From Mesorhizobium carmichaelinearum (GTDB lineage: Bacteria; Pseudomonadota; Alphaproteobacteria; Rhizobiales; Rhizobiaceae), in assembly GCF_900199455.1 (NCBI RefSeq), contig NZ_FZQR01000003.1, positions 124,001-188,000 of the forward strand: 64,000 bases of DNA. The letters are read 5' to 3'. The position numbers and the translations under genes are program-made. Position 1 is the first letter of the stretch. Each line of letters starts with the position of its first letter. Below, one piece after another: positions 26,242 to 35,348 of this stretch. A model generated the notes under the pieces. It did no database searches. It was not told where the DNA came from and was given only the letters and a program-made list of their open reading frames with translations.

Positions 26242-27756
26242 TCAGTCGATGTCGAACGAGACGCCTTGGGCAAGTGGCAGCGCCTTCGAATAGTTCACCG
26301 TGTTGGTGGCGCGGCGCATATAGGCCTTCCATGCATCGGAGCCGCTCTCGCGGCCGCCGCCGGTTTCCTTTTCGCCACCGAAAGCACCGCCGATCTCAGC
26401 GCCCGACGTGCCGATATTGACATTGGCGATGCCGCAGTCCGAACCGTCGACGCCAAGGAACCGCTCGGATTCCTGCAGGTCGCGGGTGAAGATCGACGAC
26501 GACAGGCCGGCACCCACCGCATTGTGCTCATCGAGTACCGCGTCGAAATCCGAATATTTCATCACATAGAGGATCGGCGCGAAGGTCTCTTCGGTCACCG
26601 GCGACACCTGCTTCGGCATCTCGACCAGGGCCGGATGCACATAATAGGCATCCGGGTGGCCGTTCTCGACGCGCGTACCTCCGGTCACCTTGCCGCCATG
26701 GGCGGCTGCTTCCTTCAACGCCTTCTCCATGGCGTCGAACGCCGCCTTGTCGATCAGCGGCCCGACCAGCGACGACGTCTCCAGCGGATTGCCGACCGAC
26801 ACGCTCTGATAGGCCTTCTTCAGGCGCGGCACCAAGGCATCGTAGACGCTCTCATGCACGAACAGCCGCCGTAGCGTCGTACAGCGCTGCCCGGCCGTGC
26901 CCATGGCGCCGAAAGCGATGGCGCGTAGCGCCATGTCGAGATCGGCGGTCGGGCAGACGATGCCGGCATTGTTGCCGCCGAGTTCCAGCACGGCGCGGGC
27001 AAAGCGCTTGGCCAGGCGCGGCCCGACATCCCGGCCCATGCGGGTCGAGCCGGTCGCCGAAACCAGCGGCACCTTGGGGTGGTCGACCAGGATTTCGCCG
27101 ACGGCACGGTCGCCGATCAGCACCGGCGCCAATCCTGCCGGTGCGTCCGCGCCGAAACGCTTCACAGCCCGCTTGAAGATCGCCTCGCAGGCAAGTGCGG
27201 TCAGCGGCGTCTTCTCCGACGGCTTCCACACCACCGCGTCACCGCAGACCAGCGCCAGTGCGGCATTCCACGACCACACCGCGACCGGGAAATTGAAGGC
27301 CGAAATGACGCCGACCACGCCGAGCGGATGCCAGGTTTCCATCATGCGATGGCCCGGACGCTCGGTGGCGATGGTCAGGCCATACAATTGCCGGGACAGA
27401 CCGACGGCGAAATCGCAAATGTCGATCATCTCCTGCACTTCGCCGAGGCCCTCGGACGGGATCTTGCCGACCTCGATCGACACCAGCCGGCCAAGCTCGG
27501 CCTTGTGCGCACGCAATTCCTCGCCGAGCAGCCGCACCAGTTCGCCGCGCTTCGGGCCCGGCACCAGCCGCCAGGACTGGAACGCCTTGTGCGCGGCATC
27601 GATGGTCTTGGCCGCATCGGCCGGCGAAATGGTCTTCAGCGCCGCGATCTGTTCACCCGTCACCGGGCTGCGCACGATCAGGTCGCCGCCAACCAGCGTG
27701 TCCTTCGCCACACCCAGTTTCGCCAGAAGCTCGGCCGTTTCCTTTGCTATGGTCAT
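26242..27756 (-). CDS. amaB: Piperideine-6-carboxylate / alpha-aminoadipate semialdehyde dehydrogenase (ALDH7)
   Basis: The 504-residue protein is an aldehyde dehydrogenase of the ALDH7 type: PLGVVGVISAFNFP, WKPSEKTPL, catalytic Glu in LELGGNNAG and nucleophile Cys in GQRCTTLRRL. The NNAG and CTT variants and the length are typical of this family, which oxidises alpha-aminoadipate semialdehyde (from piperideine-6-carboxylate) to aminoadipate with NAD+ in lysine breakdown. It lacks a signal peptide and acts in the cytoplasm. AAAGGGA lies ahead of the ATG. Glutaryl-CoA dehydrogenase, later in lysine degradation, is encoded 11 kb away (38833-40029), which supports a lysine catabolic role. It seems monocistronic. 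Confidence 0.85.
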   Translation of the reverse strand: MTIAKETAELLAKLGVAKDTLVGGDLIVRSPVTGEQIAALKTISPADAAKTIDAAHKAFQSWRLVPGPKRGELVRLLGEELRAHKAELGRLVSIEVGKIPSEGLGEVQEMIDICDFAVGLSRQLYGLTIATERPGHRMMETWHPLGVVGVISAFNFPVAVWSWNAALALVCGDAVVWKPSEKTPLTALACEAIFKRAVKRFGADAPAGLAPVLIGDRAVGEILVDHPKVPLVSATGSTRMGRDVGPRLAKRFARAVLELGGNNAGIVCPTADLDMALRAIAFGAMGTAGQRCTTLRRLFVHESVYDALVPRLKKAYQSVSVGNPLETSSLVGPLIDKAAFDAMEKALKEAAAHGGKVTGGTRVENGHPDAYYVHPALVEMPKQVSPVTEETFAPILYVMKYSDFDAVLDEHNAVGAGLSSSIFTRDLQESERFLGVDGSDCGIANVNIGTSGAEIGGAFGGEKETGGGRESGSDAWKAYMRRATNTVNYSKALPLAQGVSFDID

Positions 27757-27905
27757 TTTTATCCCTTTCAGATCCCATATGGCGTCGGGTCAAAGCCTCG
27801 CGCCATGTCGCCCCGCATGCCGAAAGGCACTTCAGGCGCAGTCATGGCGTGGCCTTACTCGTTTCGAGGGAAAATCGCCACCCCGGCATGGTCCAAGGCC
27901 AAATT

Positions 27906-27938
27906 ACACGATTGATCCAGGCGACACGATTGAGCCAG
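27906..27938. repeat. Short tandem repeat downstream of the ECF sigma factor gene
   Basis: ACACGATTGATCCAG (27906-27920) and ACACGATTGAGCCAG (27924-27938) are 15-base direct repeats with one difference and an 18-base period. They lie just beyond the 3' end of the sigma gene. No function is evident. Confidence 0.5.
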
Positions 27939-27953
27939 AGGGGCAAACGCGGC

Positions 27954-29228
27954 TCAGTTCGCCTTTTTCGCCGGCGCGCGCACGGCACCGTCTTTCATCA
28001 AACGGTCGATATGCATGCGGATATGGGCCGCTTCCGCCGCCGTGTTGGCAAGGGCGATGGCGCGGTCGAAGGCGACCCGCGCCTCCTCGCCGCGGTCGAG
28101 CTGCATCAGCAGCCCGCCCTTGAGACCAAAGAAGTGGAAATAGCCGGAAAGCCTTTCTTCCAGCGGCTCGATCATGGCAAGCGCGGCTTCCGGCCCGCGC
28201 ACCTTGGAGACCGCCACCGCGCGATTGAGCGTGATGACCGGCGACGGCTGCATCTGTTCGAGCAGGCCGTAGAGCAGGTCGATCTCCACCCAGTCGGTGT
28301 CCTCGGCCTTCTCTGCCCGCGCATGCAGCGCGGCAATTGCCGCCTGCACCTGGTAGGGGCCGGGCTTGCGATGGCGCAATGCCTTGTCGACCAGCGCCAA
28401 CCCCTCGTCGATCATCTTGCGGGTCCACAGGCTACGATCCTGGTCCTCGAGCAAGACGATCTCACCGTTCTCGTCGAAACGGGCCGGTGCACGTGCATGC
28501 TGCAGCAGAAGCAGCGCCGTCAGCCCCATGATCTCCGGCTCGGTCTGGAACAGCCGCAGCAGCAGCCGGGCGAGCCGGATCGCCTCCTCGCACAGCGGCG
28601 CGCGGGCCGGCGCCTCGCCGCTGTTGGTCGAATAGCCTTCGTTGAAGATCAGGTAGACCATTGCAGCAACAGCCGCGAGCCGCTCCGACCGTTCAACCGC
28701 GCCCGGCGTCTCGAACGGCACGCCGGCGTCCGCGATGCGCGCCTTGGCGCGGGTGATGCGCTGCTCCATGGCACTCTCGCCAACCAGGAAGGCGCGCGCG
28801 ATCTGCTTGACGGTGAGACCGGAGACGATGCGCAGCGCGACCGCGATCTGCTGCGTTGCCGGCAAATCGGGATGGCAGCAGATGAACAGCAGCCGCAAAA
28901 TGTCATCGCGGTAATGTGCCCCGTCCAGCCGCTCGGCGATGTCGCTCTCGGCATCTTCCAGATCGGAAATCTGGTCCTCTTCCGGCATCGGCGCCTGCTT
29001 GGCGCGTTTGCGCACCGCATCGATGCCGCTGTTGCGGCCGACGAAGATCAGCCAGGCCGCCGGATCGCGCGGCGGCCCGTTCTGCGGCCAGTTCTTCAAC
29101 GCCCTGAGACAGGCATCCTGGAAAGCTTCCTCCGCCGTATCGAGATCGCGGAAATAGCGCAGCAGCGCGCCCATCGCCTGCGGGCGGGCAGAACTGATCG
29201 CCGAGCTGATCCAGGCAAGTTCGGTCAT
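27954..29228 (-). CDS. ECF sigma factor, ECF42 type with C-terminal TPR-like extension
   Basis: The 424-residue protein has sigma region 2 at its N-terminus (LLRYFRDLDTAEEAFQDACLRAL, then WLIFVGRNSGIDAVRK) and region 4 around residues 110-170 (LRIVSGLTVKQIARAFLVGESAMEQRITRAK). About 250 further helical residues (including RNRAVAVSKV-like repeats and LYGLLEQ) follow. This long C-terminal domain, with an adjacent DGPF protein and no anti-sigma factor, defines group ECF42. The C-terminal domain is needed for activity in the studied members. Its ATG overlaps the stop of the DGPF gene, so it is translated second in a two-gene operon. It probably transcribes its own operon from the promoter at 29624-29650. 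Confidence 0.88.
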   Translation of the reverse strand: MTELAWISSAISSARPQAMGALLRYFRDLDTAEEAFQDACLRALKNWPQNGPPRDPAAWLIFVGRNSGIDAVRKRAKQAPMPEEDQISDLEDAESDIAERLDGAHYRDDILRLLFICCHPDLPATQQIAVALRIVSGLTVKQIARAFLVGESAMEQRITRAKARIADAGVPFETPGAVERSERLAAVAAMVYLIFNEGYSTNSGEAPARAPLCEEAIRLARLLLRLFQTEPEIMGLTALLLLQHARAPARFDENGEIVLLEDQDRSLWTRKMIDEGLALVDKALRHRKPGPYQVQAAIAALHARAEKAEDTDWVEIDLLYGLLEQMQPSPVITLNRAVAVSKVRGPEAALAMIEPLEERLSGYFHFFGLKGGLLMQLDRGEEARVAFDRAIALANTAAEAAHIRMHIDRLMKDGAVRAPAKKAN

Positions 29229-29599
29229 ACGGCCACCTTGGTGGGATTAAACACCGAGACCGGTCGGATCTCATAGGAGCCGCCGCTCGGGTTGACCTCG
29301 GAGAGCTCACGGGCGAATTCGACGGCCTCGTCGAGATCGGCGCACTCCAGCGTATAGAAACCGAGGAACTGTTCCTTGGTCTCGGCGAATGGCCCGTCTA
29401 TGACCACCGATTCGCCCTTGACCTTCCGCAGCGTGGTCGCTGCCGTCGTCGGCAGCAGCCGGGCCACCGGACCAAGCCGGCCGGCCTTGGCGTACTTGTC
29501 CTGAACATTGAGGAGATTGGCCATAACCTCGTCATCCTGTGCCTTGCTCCAGGAGCTGACGACGTCTTCGGAGGCATAACAGAGGATGGCGTAGAGCAT
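29225..29599 (-). CDS. DGPF / YCII-related protein partnered with ECF42 sigma factor
   Basis: The 124-residue cytoplasmic protein belongs to the YCII-related (DGPF) family. It begins MLYAILCYASEDVV and contains VIDGPFAETKEQFLGFY, which holds the name-giving DGPF motif, followed by a conserved DEAVEFARELSE helix. DGPF proteins are constant neighbours and targets of ECF42 sigma factors, but their biochemical role is unknown; the fold resembles small ferredoxin-like enzymes. It is first in the operon and overlaps the sigma gene by four bases. Its ribosome site (AAAGGACG) lies in the arm of a 12-bp inverted repeat. Confidence 0.87.
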   Translation of the reverse strand: MLYAILCYASEDVVSSWSKAQDDEVMANLLNVQDKYAKAGRLGPVARLLPTTAATTLRKVKGESVVIDGPFAETKEQFLGFYTLECADLDEAVEFARELSEVNPSGGSYEIRPVSVFNPTKVAV

Positions 29600-29631
29600 G
29601 TTTCGTCCTTTTCTGTATCAAAGGACGAAAC
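29600..29631 (-). repeat. Perfect 12-bp inverted repeat at the DGPF gene start
   Basis: Bases 29600-29611 and 29620-29631 are exact reverse complements with an 8-base loop. On the coding strand the first arm holds the promoter -10 candidate CGTC and the second arm holds the ribosome site AAAGGACG next to the ATG. It could be an operator at DNA level, or an RNA hairpin that masks the ribosome site if transcription starts upstream of it. Confidence 0.75.
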
Positions 29632-29650
29632 AGTAAGACTGATCCCGACA
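29624..29650 (-). promoter_or_regulatory. Candidate ECF42 autoregulated promoter
   Basis: Read on the minus strand, TGTCGG (29650-29645) and CGTC (29627-29624) are separated by 17 bases. ECF42 promoters have a -35 of TGTCGA type and a -10 of CGTC/CGAC type, so this fits with one mismatch. The start of transcription would be about 20 bases before the DGPF ATG. Confidence 0.55.
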
Positions 29651-29697
29651 CGGCGTCGATAAAAAAATCTGACATGGCGACCGCCAATTGTTGCGTG

Positions 29698-30789
29698 TCA
29701 CCCTTCGTGCGTTTTCAACCATCTCAACACGAGCGCTTCCTCGTCATCGAGACCGTCTATGGACCGCTTGCGCTTGTTGGCCTCCGCCATTTCGGCCAGC
29801 AACCGTCCCTGCGACCAGGCCTCGAAAACCTGCGGATGGATGTAGCATTTGCGACAGACGGCGCGTGTGTTGCCCAGCCGCTCGGCCACTCTGTCGATGA
29901 CGCTGTTCATCACCCGCTTTTGCTGGGCTTGGGCTTCGGGCAGCTCCGTCTGCGCAAACAGCGACGCGGCGTGGATGGTGCCGCCCCAGGTGCGGAAATG
30001 CTTGGAGCTGAACGCATCGCCGGCGGCGTCCCTGATATAGCGGTTGACGTCGTCGGAGCGGACCGGGCGCCTGTTGCCGTCCTCGTCGAGATACTGGAAC
30101 AGCTTCTGGCCGGGCAGATCCTGCGCGCCCCGCACGATCCCTGCGATGCGGCGATCGACCAGCTTCAATTTCCATTCCTTGCCGGATTTGCCCTTGAAGG
30201 CAAAGCGCAGGCTCGATCCCTTGATGTCGACATGGCGGTCCCGCAATGTCGTCAGGCCGAAGCTCTTATTGTCGCGCGCATAGGCGGCATTGCCGACGCG
30301 GATCATCGTGTTGTCGAGCAGCCAGACGACTGCGGCGACGACACGCTCAAATGGCAGGCCGTGACGGCGCAAATCGCTGTCTATCGTGCGCCGCAGGTCG
30401 ACCAAGCTTTCAGCAAAAGCAACGAGGCTCGAATATTTGGCGCCGTCGCGCTCCTCGGCCCATTGTGGATGATAGCGATACTGCTTGCGCCCCCGCTGAT
30501 CCCTTCCAGTCGCCTGGATATGCCCATCGGCATCGGGCGAGATCCACACATCCGTCCAGGCCGGCGGAATGACGATCGCCTCGATACGCGCCCTGGCGGC
30601 ATCGGAGACCGCTTTCCCGTCCGGTCCTGTGTAGGAAAATCCTTTGCTGGTCCTCAGCCGGCGGATACCAGGCTCGGCATCGCTGACATAGGTGAGTGCG
30701 GCATCCCTGGCCGAGCTTTGCGCCCCATTCTTCGGCGCAGCGTCTTCGTCGGTCGACCGGCCGTGCGGCAATCCGGATCTCTGCAGCAT
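29698..30789 (-). CDS. DNA topoisomerase IB (poxvirus-like)
   Basis: The 363-residue protein matches the bacterial type IB topoisomerases: GFSYTGPDGKAV, IPPAWTDVWI, the DGRD-like GRDQRGRKQYRYHPQW, and RVGNAAYARDNKSFGLTTL with catalytic Arg and Lys residues. Near the C-terminus a SSKHFRTWGGT motif contains His and Arg of the active site, and a later Tyr (CRKCYIHPQVFEAW) is the expected nucleophile. It relaxes supercoils through a 3'-phosphotyrosyl link without ATP. The start at 30789 has TGGAG six bases upstream, preferred to an extension to 30843 with no ribosome site. It is encoded alone. Confidence 0.88.
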   Translation of the reverse strand: MLQRSGLPHGRSTDEDAAPKNGAQSSARDAALTYVSDAEPGIRRLRTSKGFSYTGPDGKAVSDAARARIEAIVIPPAWTDVWISPDADGHIQATGRDQRGRKQYRYHPQWAEERDGAKYSSLVAFAESLVDLRRTIDSDLRRHGLPFERVVAAVVWLLDNTMIRVGNAAYARDNKSFGLTTLRDRHVDIKGSSLRFAFKGKSGKEWKLKLVDRRIAGIVRGAQDLPGQKLFQYLDEDGNRRPVRSDDVNRYIRDAAGDAFSSKHFRTWGGTIHAASLFAQTELPEAQAQQKRVMNSVIDRVAERLGNTRAVCRKCYIHPQVFEAWSQGRLLAEMAEANKRKRSIDGLDDEEALVLRWLKTHEG

Positions 30790-30891
30790 GTAAGCTCCAC
30801 GCAAATATGCGTAGATAAGCTGTTGGCCGACTGCTGGTTCCACACACCGTCTGAAAAGCAGGCGATCCCGAACGTGTTGGCGGCTGGCAGG

Positions 30892-31836
30892 TTACAGCGC
30901 GTCCTGCATTTGGTTCAGTGGAGCCGACAGCCGGCGTCGCACCGCGAGCTTGAGCCTGTAACGCAGGCAGCGCCAGGCCTCAGACCGTCGCTTCGGCGCG
31001 GCCGCGGCCACCGCCAGGAAGCGCGCGGCCATGGCCAGGCCGCCGCGAGCATAGTGGACGCGAGCAATCTTGAGGGCGACAAGTCCCTCCCTGGTCTTGA
31101 GTGCCGAGACCGGGATGCTGCAATCGGTGAGTGTGCGCAGTTCCCGGCGCCAATCAAGGAAGCGCCGCACCGGGTTGATCGTAAAACGATCGTCGGAGCG
31201 CATCGGCGAGACTTCGTAGACCATCACAGGCTGCTCGATCATGGCCAGCGACGCCGTGCTCATCAGCCGCGCCCAAAACAATGTGTCCTCATCATAGGCC
31301 AGCCCGACCGGAAACCGCGTTTGGCCGATGAGGTGCCGCGAAGCAAGCACACTGCCCACCGCGACGGAGCGAATGTCGCCTTTCACATAGGCCGCAGCGT
31401 TTGCCAGACAGCCGGCCTGATATCCGTTCGGCACCTTGATCTGGCGGTCCTGGCCATTCACCCGACGCCGGTAAGCGCCAACGATCATGTCGGCTTTTGG
31501 CTGGCGATCTGCCTGCTCGAGCAACGCGCGCAAGCCGCGCTCAAGATGCAGGTCGTCAGCGTCGATGAGGTACACCCAGGGGTACAGCACCTGCGCCAGT
31601 GCAATGTTGCGCGCGCCACCGGCATCGCGACAATTGGCCGGCAGCACACGCAGCGGCAGAGACAATTTCGCCGCGGCCTGCAGCGCGGCGGCAGCCGTAC
31701 CGTCTATCGATGCATCATCGACGAGCAGAATCTCGCCGATAACCCCCGCCTCGCTGGCGAGGGACGCCAGCGTTGTAGCGATGGTTTTCGCCGCATTGTG
31801 GGCAGGGATGACGACGCTGACCGCTTTCAATACCAA
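30892..31836 (-). CDS. Family 2 glycosyltransferase
   Basis: The 314-residue protein has a GT-A fold typical of family GT2: AVSVVIPAHNAAKTI at the start, an EILLVDDASIDGTA nucleotide-binding segment and LIDADDLHLERG as the DxD metal-binding motif. A later YDEDTLFWARL is in the acceptor region. The C-terminal 70 residues are basic and helical (LKLAVRRRLSAP), perhaps membrane-associated. It probably adds a sugar to a surface polysaccharide or lipid, but donor and acceptor cannot be read. No other polysaccharide genes are nearby, so it seems an isolated transferase. The start context is AT-poor without a strong ribosome site. Confidence 0.82.
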   Translation of the reverse strand: MVLKAVSVVIPAHNAAKTIATTLASLASEAGVIGEILLVDDASIDGTAAAALQAAAKLSLPLRVLPANCRDAGGARNIALAQVLYPWVYLIDADDLHLERGLRALLEQADRQPKADMIVGAYRRRVNGQDRQIKVPNGYQAGCLANAAAYVKGDIRSVAVGSVLASRHLIGQTRFPVGLAYDEDTLFWARLMSTASLAMIEQPVMVYEVSPMRSDDRFTINPVRRFLDWRRELRTLTDCSIPVSALKTREGLVALKIARVHYARGGLAMAARFLAVAAAAPKRRSEAWRCLRYRLKLAVRRRLSAPLNQMQDAL

Positions 31837-31980
31837 ACCCCGCGCCCACGCGCATCAATACTGCAATTATTGGTCCTCTCGAAACCGACTAAAGGGTAGC
31901 TGCCACGTCACCATTTGAGAAGTCATCTTTGTTCATGCCGAATTGTACCAGTGGACCACCTTGCGTGAGCAGGTCCCTTT

Positions 31981-32865
31981 TCACGCCTTTTCGAGCGCGA
32001 CGGGAATGACGTCGACAGCCTGCTCGCCGACCTGTCCGCCGGTGGTTTTCAGCACGCCGACGATCGGCGCGACATCGGAATAGTCACGGCCGTAACCGAC
32101 AGTGATGTGGTCGTTGCTGGCCCGCATGCCGTTGGTCGGATCGAACTCCTGCCAGCCGGCGTCACGCCCGCACCAGACCTTGACCCAGGCATGCATGGCA
32201 TCGGCGCCCTCCAGCCGGGGCTTGCCCTTGGGCGGAATGGTGCGCAGGAAGCCGCTGACATAGCCGGCCGGAATGCCGAGCCCGCGCAGCCCGGCAATCA
32301 TGATGTGCGAAAAGTCCTGGCAAACACCGCGCTTCAGTTTGAATGCATCGCTAGCCCGGGTCCGCACTGTGGTTGCGTCACCGTCATAGGTGAAATCGCG
32401 ATGAATGCGGTTGCATAGGTTCATTGCCGTGCCGGCGGCCGAGCCGGCGATGCTGTCTCGGGCGTAGGTGGTGATCGCCGCATCAATGCCGGAGTGAGCG
32501 CTTCCCGCCAGAAAGTGATGTGGCGAAGCAGACGCCAACGACCGCACCGCGGCCAGCTCCTGCCGCAGCCGCCCGATATCGGGCGAGACGTCGAGCCCGG
32601 GCTCCGGCCGCGACACCGAAACGCGGGCGCTCATCCTTATGTCGAGCGCATCATGCGCGTCGCGAAAGGCGATGGAGGTGACGTTGTTGCCGAAGAAATC
32701 GGAGAAATCCGACCGTTCATTGGGCGCCGGCGCGAAGGACAGGGATGCGGCGATGACCCGCTGCACGCCTGATATCGTCGATGGCAGCACGCGGATCTGG
32801 TGGCGGCCGCCACCCGCCGCCGCGGCATAGTCGTAATGGAGATGAAGCCTGATGTCGTAAAGCAT
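31981..32865 (-). CDS. Transglutaminase-like protein (third gene of transglutaminase/ATP-grasp operon)
   Basis: The 294-residue cytoplasmic protein has an N-terminal bacterial transglutaminase-associated domain (MLYDIRLHLHYDYAAAAGGG) and a papain-like transglutaminase core. Catalytic residues are Cys in KRGVCQDFSHI, His in DAMHAWVKVW and Asp in EFDPTNG. Such enzymes act as peptidases or amide transferases on peptides. It follows the ATP-grasp/alpha-E gene by 65 bases on the minus strand. This trio (transglutaminase, ATP-grasp with alpha-E, large transglutaminase with DUF2126) is conserved in proteobacteria and predicted to make and process a peptide. The substrate is unknown. Confidence 0.85.
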   Translation of the reverse strand: MLYDIRLHLHYDYAAAAGGGRHQIRVLPSTISGVQRVIAASLSFAPAPNERSDFSDFFGNNVTSIAFRDAHDALDIRMSARVSVSRPEPGLDVSPDIGRLRQELAAVRSLASASPHHFLAGSAHSGIDAAITTYARDSIAGSAAGTAMNLCNRIHRDFTYDGDATTVRTRASDAFKLKRGVCQDFSHIMIAGLRGLGIPAGYVSGFLRTIPPKGKPRLEGADAMHAWVKVWCGRDAGWQEFDPTNGMRASNDHITVGYGRDYSDVAPIVGVLKTTGGQVGEQAVDVIPVALEKA

Positions 32866-32930
32866 GCAAACTTTTCTGTCCTGACGCAGGTTCTTGTCGC
32901 AAAACCGCGCGACACTTTTGCGGAACCTGC

Positions 32931-35342
32931 TTAGCCGAAATAGGCCTTGGCGAGGCTGTTGTAGAGGCCGCCGATTTCATAGGCGAGTTCGTCCAGCGCC
33001 TTTGCCGTCATGTCCGAAGGCTCCTTGATGGCGATCTGGGTGTTAAGCTGCAGGATCTCTTTCGCCGCCGGCGACATGTGCCCCTCGCCACCGACCGACG
33101 GCAGCAGGCCGATCTCGGCCTTCAGCCTTTCCAACTGGAACAGGATCGAGCGCGGATTGAGCGGGTCGAGCGCCAGAAGATCGATCACCGTGCGCCGGCC
33201 GGCCTGCACCGGATATTGCCGGCGGTGGGTCATGACGCTGTCGCCGATCTCCAGCATCATATCGAGCGCGCCGTCCGGCGCCTTGAGACTGGTCAGCCGG
33301 GCGAGCGTACGGGCGATCTGGATGCCGCGCTCCAGCCGCCGGCCGATCTCGAGGAAACGCCAGCCGGCGAAGCGGTACATGTTCTCGTGCAGCAGGCCGG
33401 AGAAGCCGGCGAGCTTGCGCAGGATCACCGTCATCGCCCGCGTCGCGTCGTCGCCCGGCGCCACTGTCGTCGCAAACTGATGGATGGTCTTCGACAGGTC
33501 CTTGAGCGCCAGCCAGCCATCGGGCGAGAAGCGATCGCGGATCTGTCCGGCGCTGTAGACGGCGCTGTCAAGCGTGCCGATCAGCCCCAACGGGATTGCC
33601 GTCTCGACATCGATGCCGAACGGCTCGAGATAGTCCCTGATGTCGGCGAGCAGCGGCATGTCCGGATCGGATGTCTCGGCCAGCCGCACATGATAGGCGC
33701 GCAAGATGCGCACCGTGTCTTCCGAGCGCTCGATATAGCGGCCGAGCCAGGTCAGGTTCTCCGCCGCGCGGCTGGGCAGGCTGCCCGGCCTGGTGCGCGT
33801 AAAACTGTCGCCCTCTTGCGGCAGCAGCGTCTCGCGCTCGACCGGCCTGTCGCTGACCACCCAGACGTCGGCCGCCTGGCCGCCGCGCTGCATGGCGATC
33901 GCCGTCGGGTCGAGCGACAGGCCGACACGGGCGAACCCGCCCGGCATCACCGTCCAGCCCTCGGGCGTGCGCGCCAGGTAGACGCGCAGGCTCGCCGGCC
34001 GCGGCTCCAGCCAGCCGCCGACAAAGACCGGTGTCGTCGACAGCGTCACCGCTTCCTGGCCAACGAAAGCGCCGCCGTCGCGTTCGATGCGTGCCACCAG
34101 TTCCGCCCGTTCCCCGGCCGACAGCGTCGAGCCGAGCGTGGTCTGGCCGTCATCCTCGAAGGCAAGCCTTGTCGAGAGCGCCGGGCCGACCACCATGCGG
34201 TCGATATTGGCAAGCACATGGGCGCGTTCGGTGGCTTGCCCGCACCACCACGTTGCGACACTCGGCAGCAGCAACTCCTCGCCGCGCAGTTCGCGCGCGA
34301 TCTTGGGCAGGAAGGCGAGCAGCGCCCGCGTTTCCATCAGGCCGGAGCCCAGAGCATTGACGGTCGCAACCGCCCCCTGGCGGATCGCTTCCACCAGCCC
34401 CGGCGTGCCGATCTGCGAATCCGAGCGCAATTCGAGCGGATCGGCGAAGGCGGCATCGAGGCGGCGCCAAAGCACGCTGATCGGCATCAGGCCGGAAACC
34501 GTGCGCACCATCAGCCTGCCGCCGGAAACGGTCAGGTCCTCCCCTTCGAGCAGCATGATGCCGAGATAGCGGGCGATGTAGGCGTGTTCGTAATAGGTTT
34601 CGTTGAGCGGCCCCGGAGTCAATATGGCGACGCGGCCTTCGCTTTCCCTGGCCATGCCGATCAGCGCATCGCGAAAACGGCGGAAGAAGCCGGCAAGCCG
34701 GTGCACGTGCATCTCGCCATAGATATCGGAGAGCGCGCGCGTCGTGGCGACGCGGTTCTCAAGCGCGAAGCCGGCGCCGGACGGCGCCTGCGTACGGTCA
34801 CCCAGCACCCACCACTGGCCGTCAGGCCCGCGGCCAAGCTCGAAGGCACAGAAATGCAGGTAATGGCCACCGGCCGGCGTGGTACCCACGACAGGCCGCA
34901 AATATTCAGGACTGGCCGCGATCAATCCTGCCGGCAGGATGCCTTTTTCGATCAGCCGGTTGCGCCCATAGATATCGGCGATGGTTTCCTCGAACAGCTC
35001 GGCCCGCTGCACGAGACCGGCGCTGATCGCTGCCCATTCGGCGTCTTCGATGAGCAGCGGCACATGCGCCAGTGGCCATTCGCGCTCATTGGCGCCGGCC
35101 TTGTCGTAGACCCGGTAGTAAACGCCGGCATCGCGCAGATACTGGTCGGCGCGGGCAAAACGCTGGCCGAGCTTCTCGGCACCGAGATCGTCGAGCGCCT
35201 CGATGAAATGCTTCCAGACCGGACGGGGATTGCCGGCAGCGTCGACCATCTCGTCGACGACGCCGTCGATCGGCTGGTAGTGCTCCAGCAGGCTGTGGAT
35301 CTGCGGCTTGCCGCGTATCCTTTTGTGATTCCCCTTTGCCAT
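32931..35342 (-). CDS. Fused circularly permuted ATP-grasp and alpha-E domain protein
   Basis: The 803-residue protein joins two modules. Residues about 1-470 form a circularly permuted ATP-grasp (DUF404/DUF407 type), with FELGRGPDGQWWVLGDRTQAPSG, a loop RVAILTPGPLNETYYEHAYI and EGEDL. The last 300 form the helical alpha-E domain (AAENLTWLGRYIERSEDT...MLEIGDSVMTHRRQY). In many bacteria these are separate genes; fusion is common in rhizobia. ATP-grasp enzymes of this type are predicted to link an amino acid or peptide carboxylate to an amine with ATP. The gene lies 6 bases downstream of the DUF2126 gene, so it is in the same operon. Confidence 0.87.
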   Translation of the reverse strand: MAKGNHKRIRGKPQIHSLLEHYQPIDGVVDEMVDAAGNPRPVWKHFIEALDDLGAEKLGQRFARADQYLRDAGVYYRVYDKAGANEREWPLAHVPLLIEDAEWAAISAGLVQRAELFEETIADIYGRNRLIEKGILPAGLIAASPEYLRPVVGTTPAGGHYLHFCAFELGRGPDGQWWVLGDRTQAPSGAGFALENRVATTRALSDIYGEMHVHRLAGFFRRFRDALIGMARESEGRVAILTPGPLNETYYEHAYIARYLGIMLLEGEDLTVSGGRLMVRTVSGLMPISVLWRRLDAAFADPLELRSDSQIGTPGLVEAIRQGAVATVNALGSGLMETRALLAFLPKIARELRGEELLLPSVATWWCGQATERAHVLANIDRMVVGPALSTRLAFEDDGQTTLGSTLSAGERAELVARIERDGGAFVGQEAVTLSTTPVFVGGWLEPRPASLRVYLARTPEGWTVMPGGFARVGLSLDPTAIAMQRGGQAADVWVVSDRPVERETLLPQEGDSFTRTRPGSLPSRAAENLTWLGRYIERSEDTVRILRAYHVRLAETSDPDMPLLADIRDYLEPFGIDVETAIPLGLIGTLDSAVYSAGQIRDRFSPDGWLALKDLSKTIHQFATTVAPGDDATRAMTVILRKLAGFSGLLHENMYRFAGWRFLEIGRRLERGIQIARTLARLTSLKAPDGALDMMLEIGDSVMTHRRQYPVQAGRRTVIDLLALDPLNPRSILFQLERLKAEIGLLPSVGGEGHMSPAAKEILQLNTQIAIKEPSDMTAKALDELAYEIGGLYNSLAKAYFG

Positions 35343-35348
35343 CGCTGA

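Noticed and set aside
29674..35348. Long frames antisense to topoisomerase IB, glycosyltransferase and the ATP-grasp gene (for example 741 and 756 codons on the plus strand)
   Set aside because: They mirror GC-rich codon use of well-supported genes on the other strand, show no family motifs, and are rich in Arg/Ala/Gln in a way typical of shadow frames.
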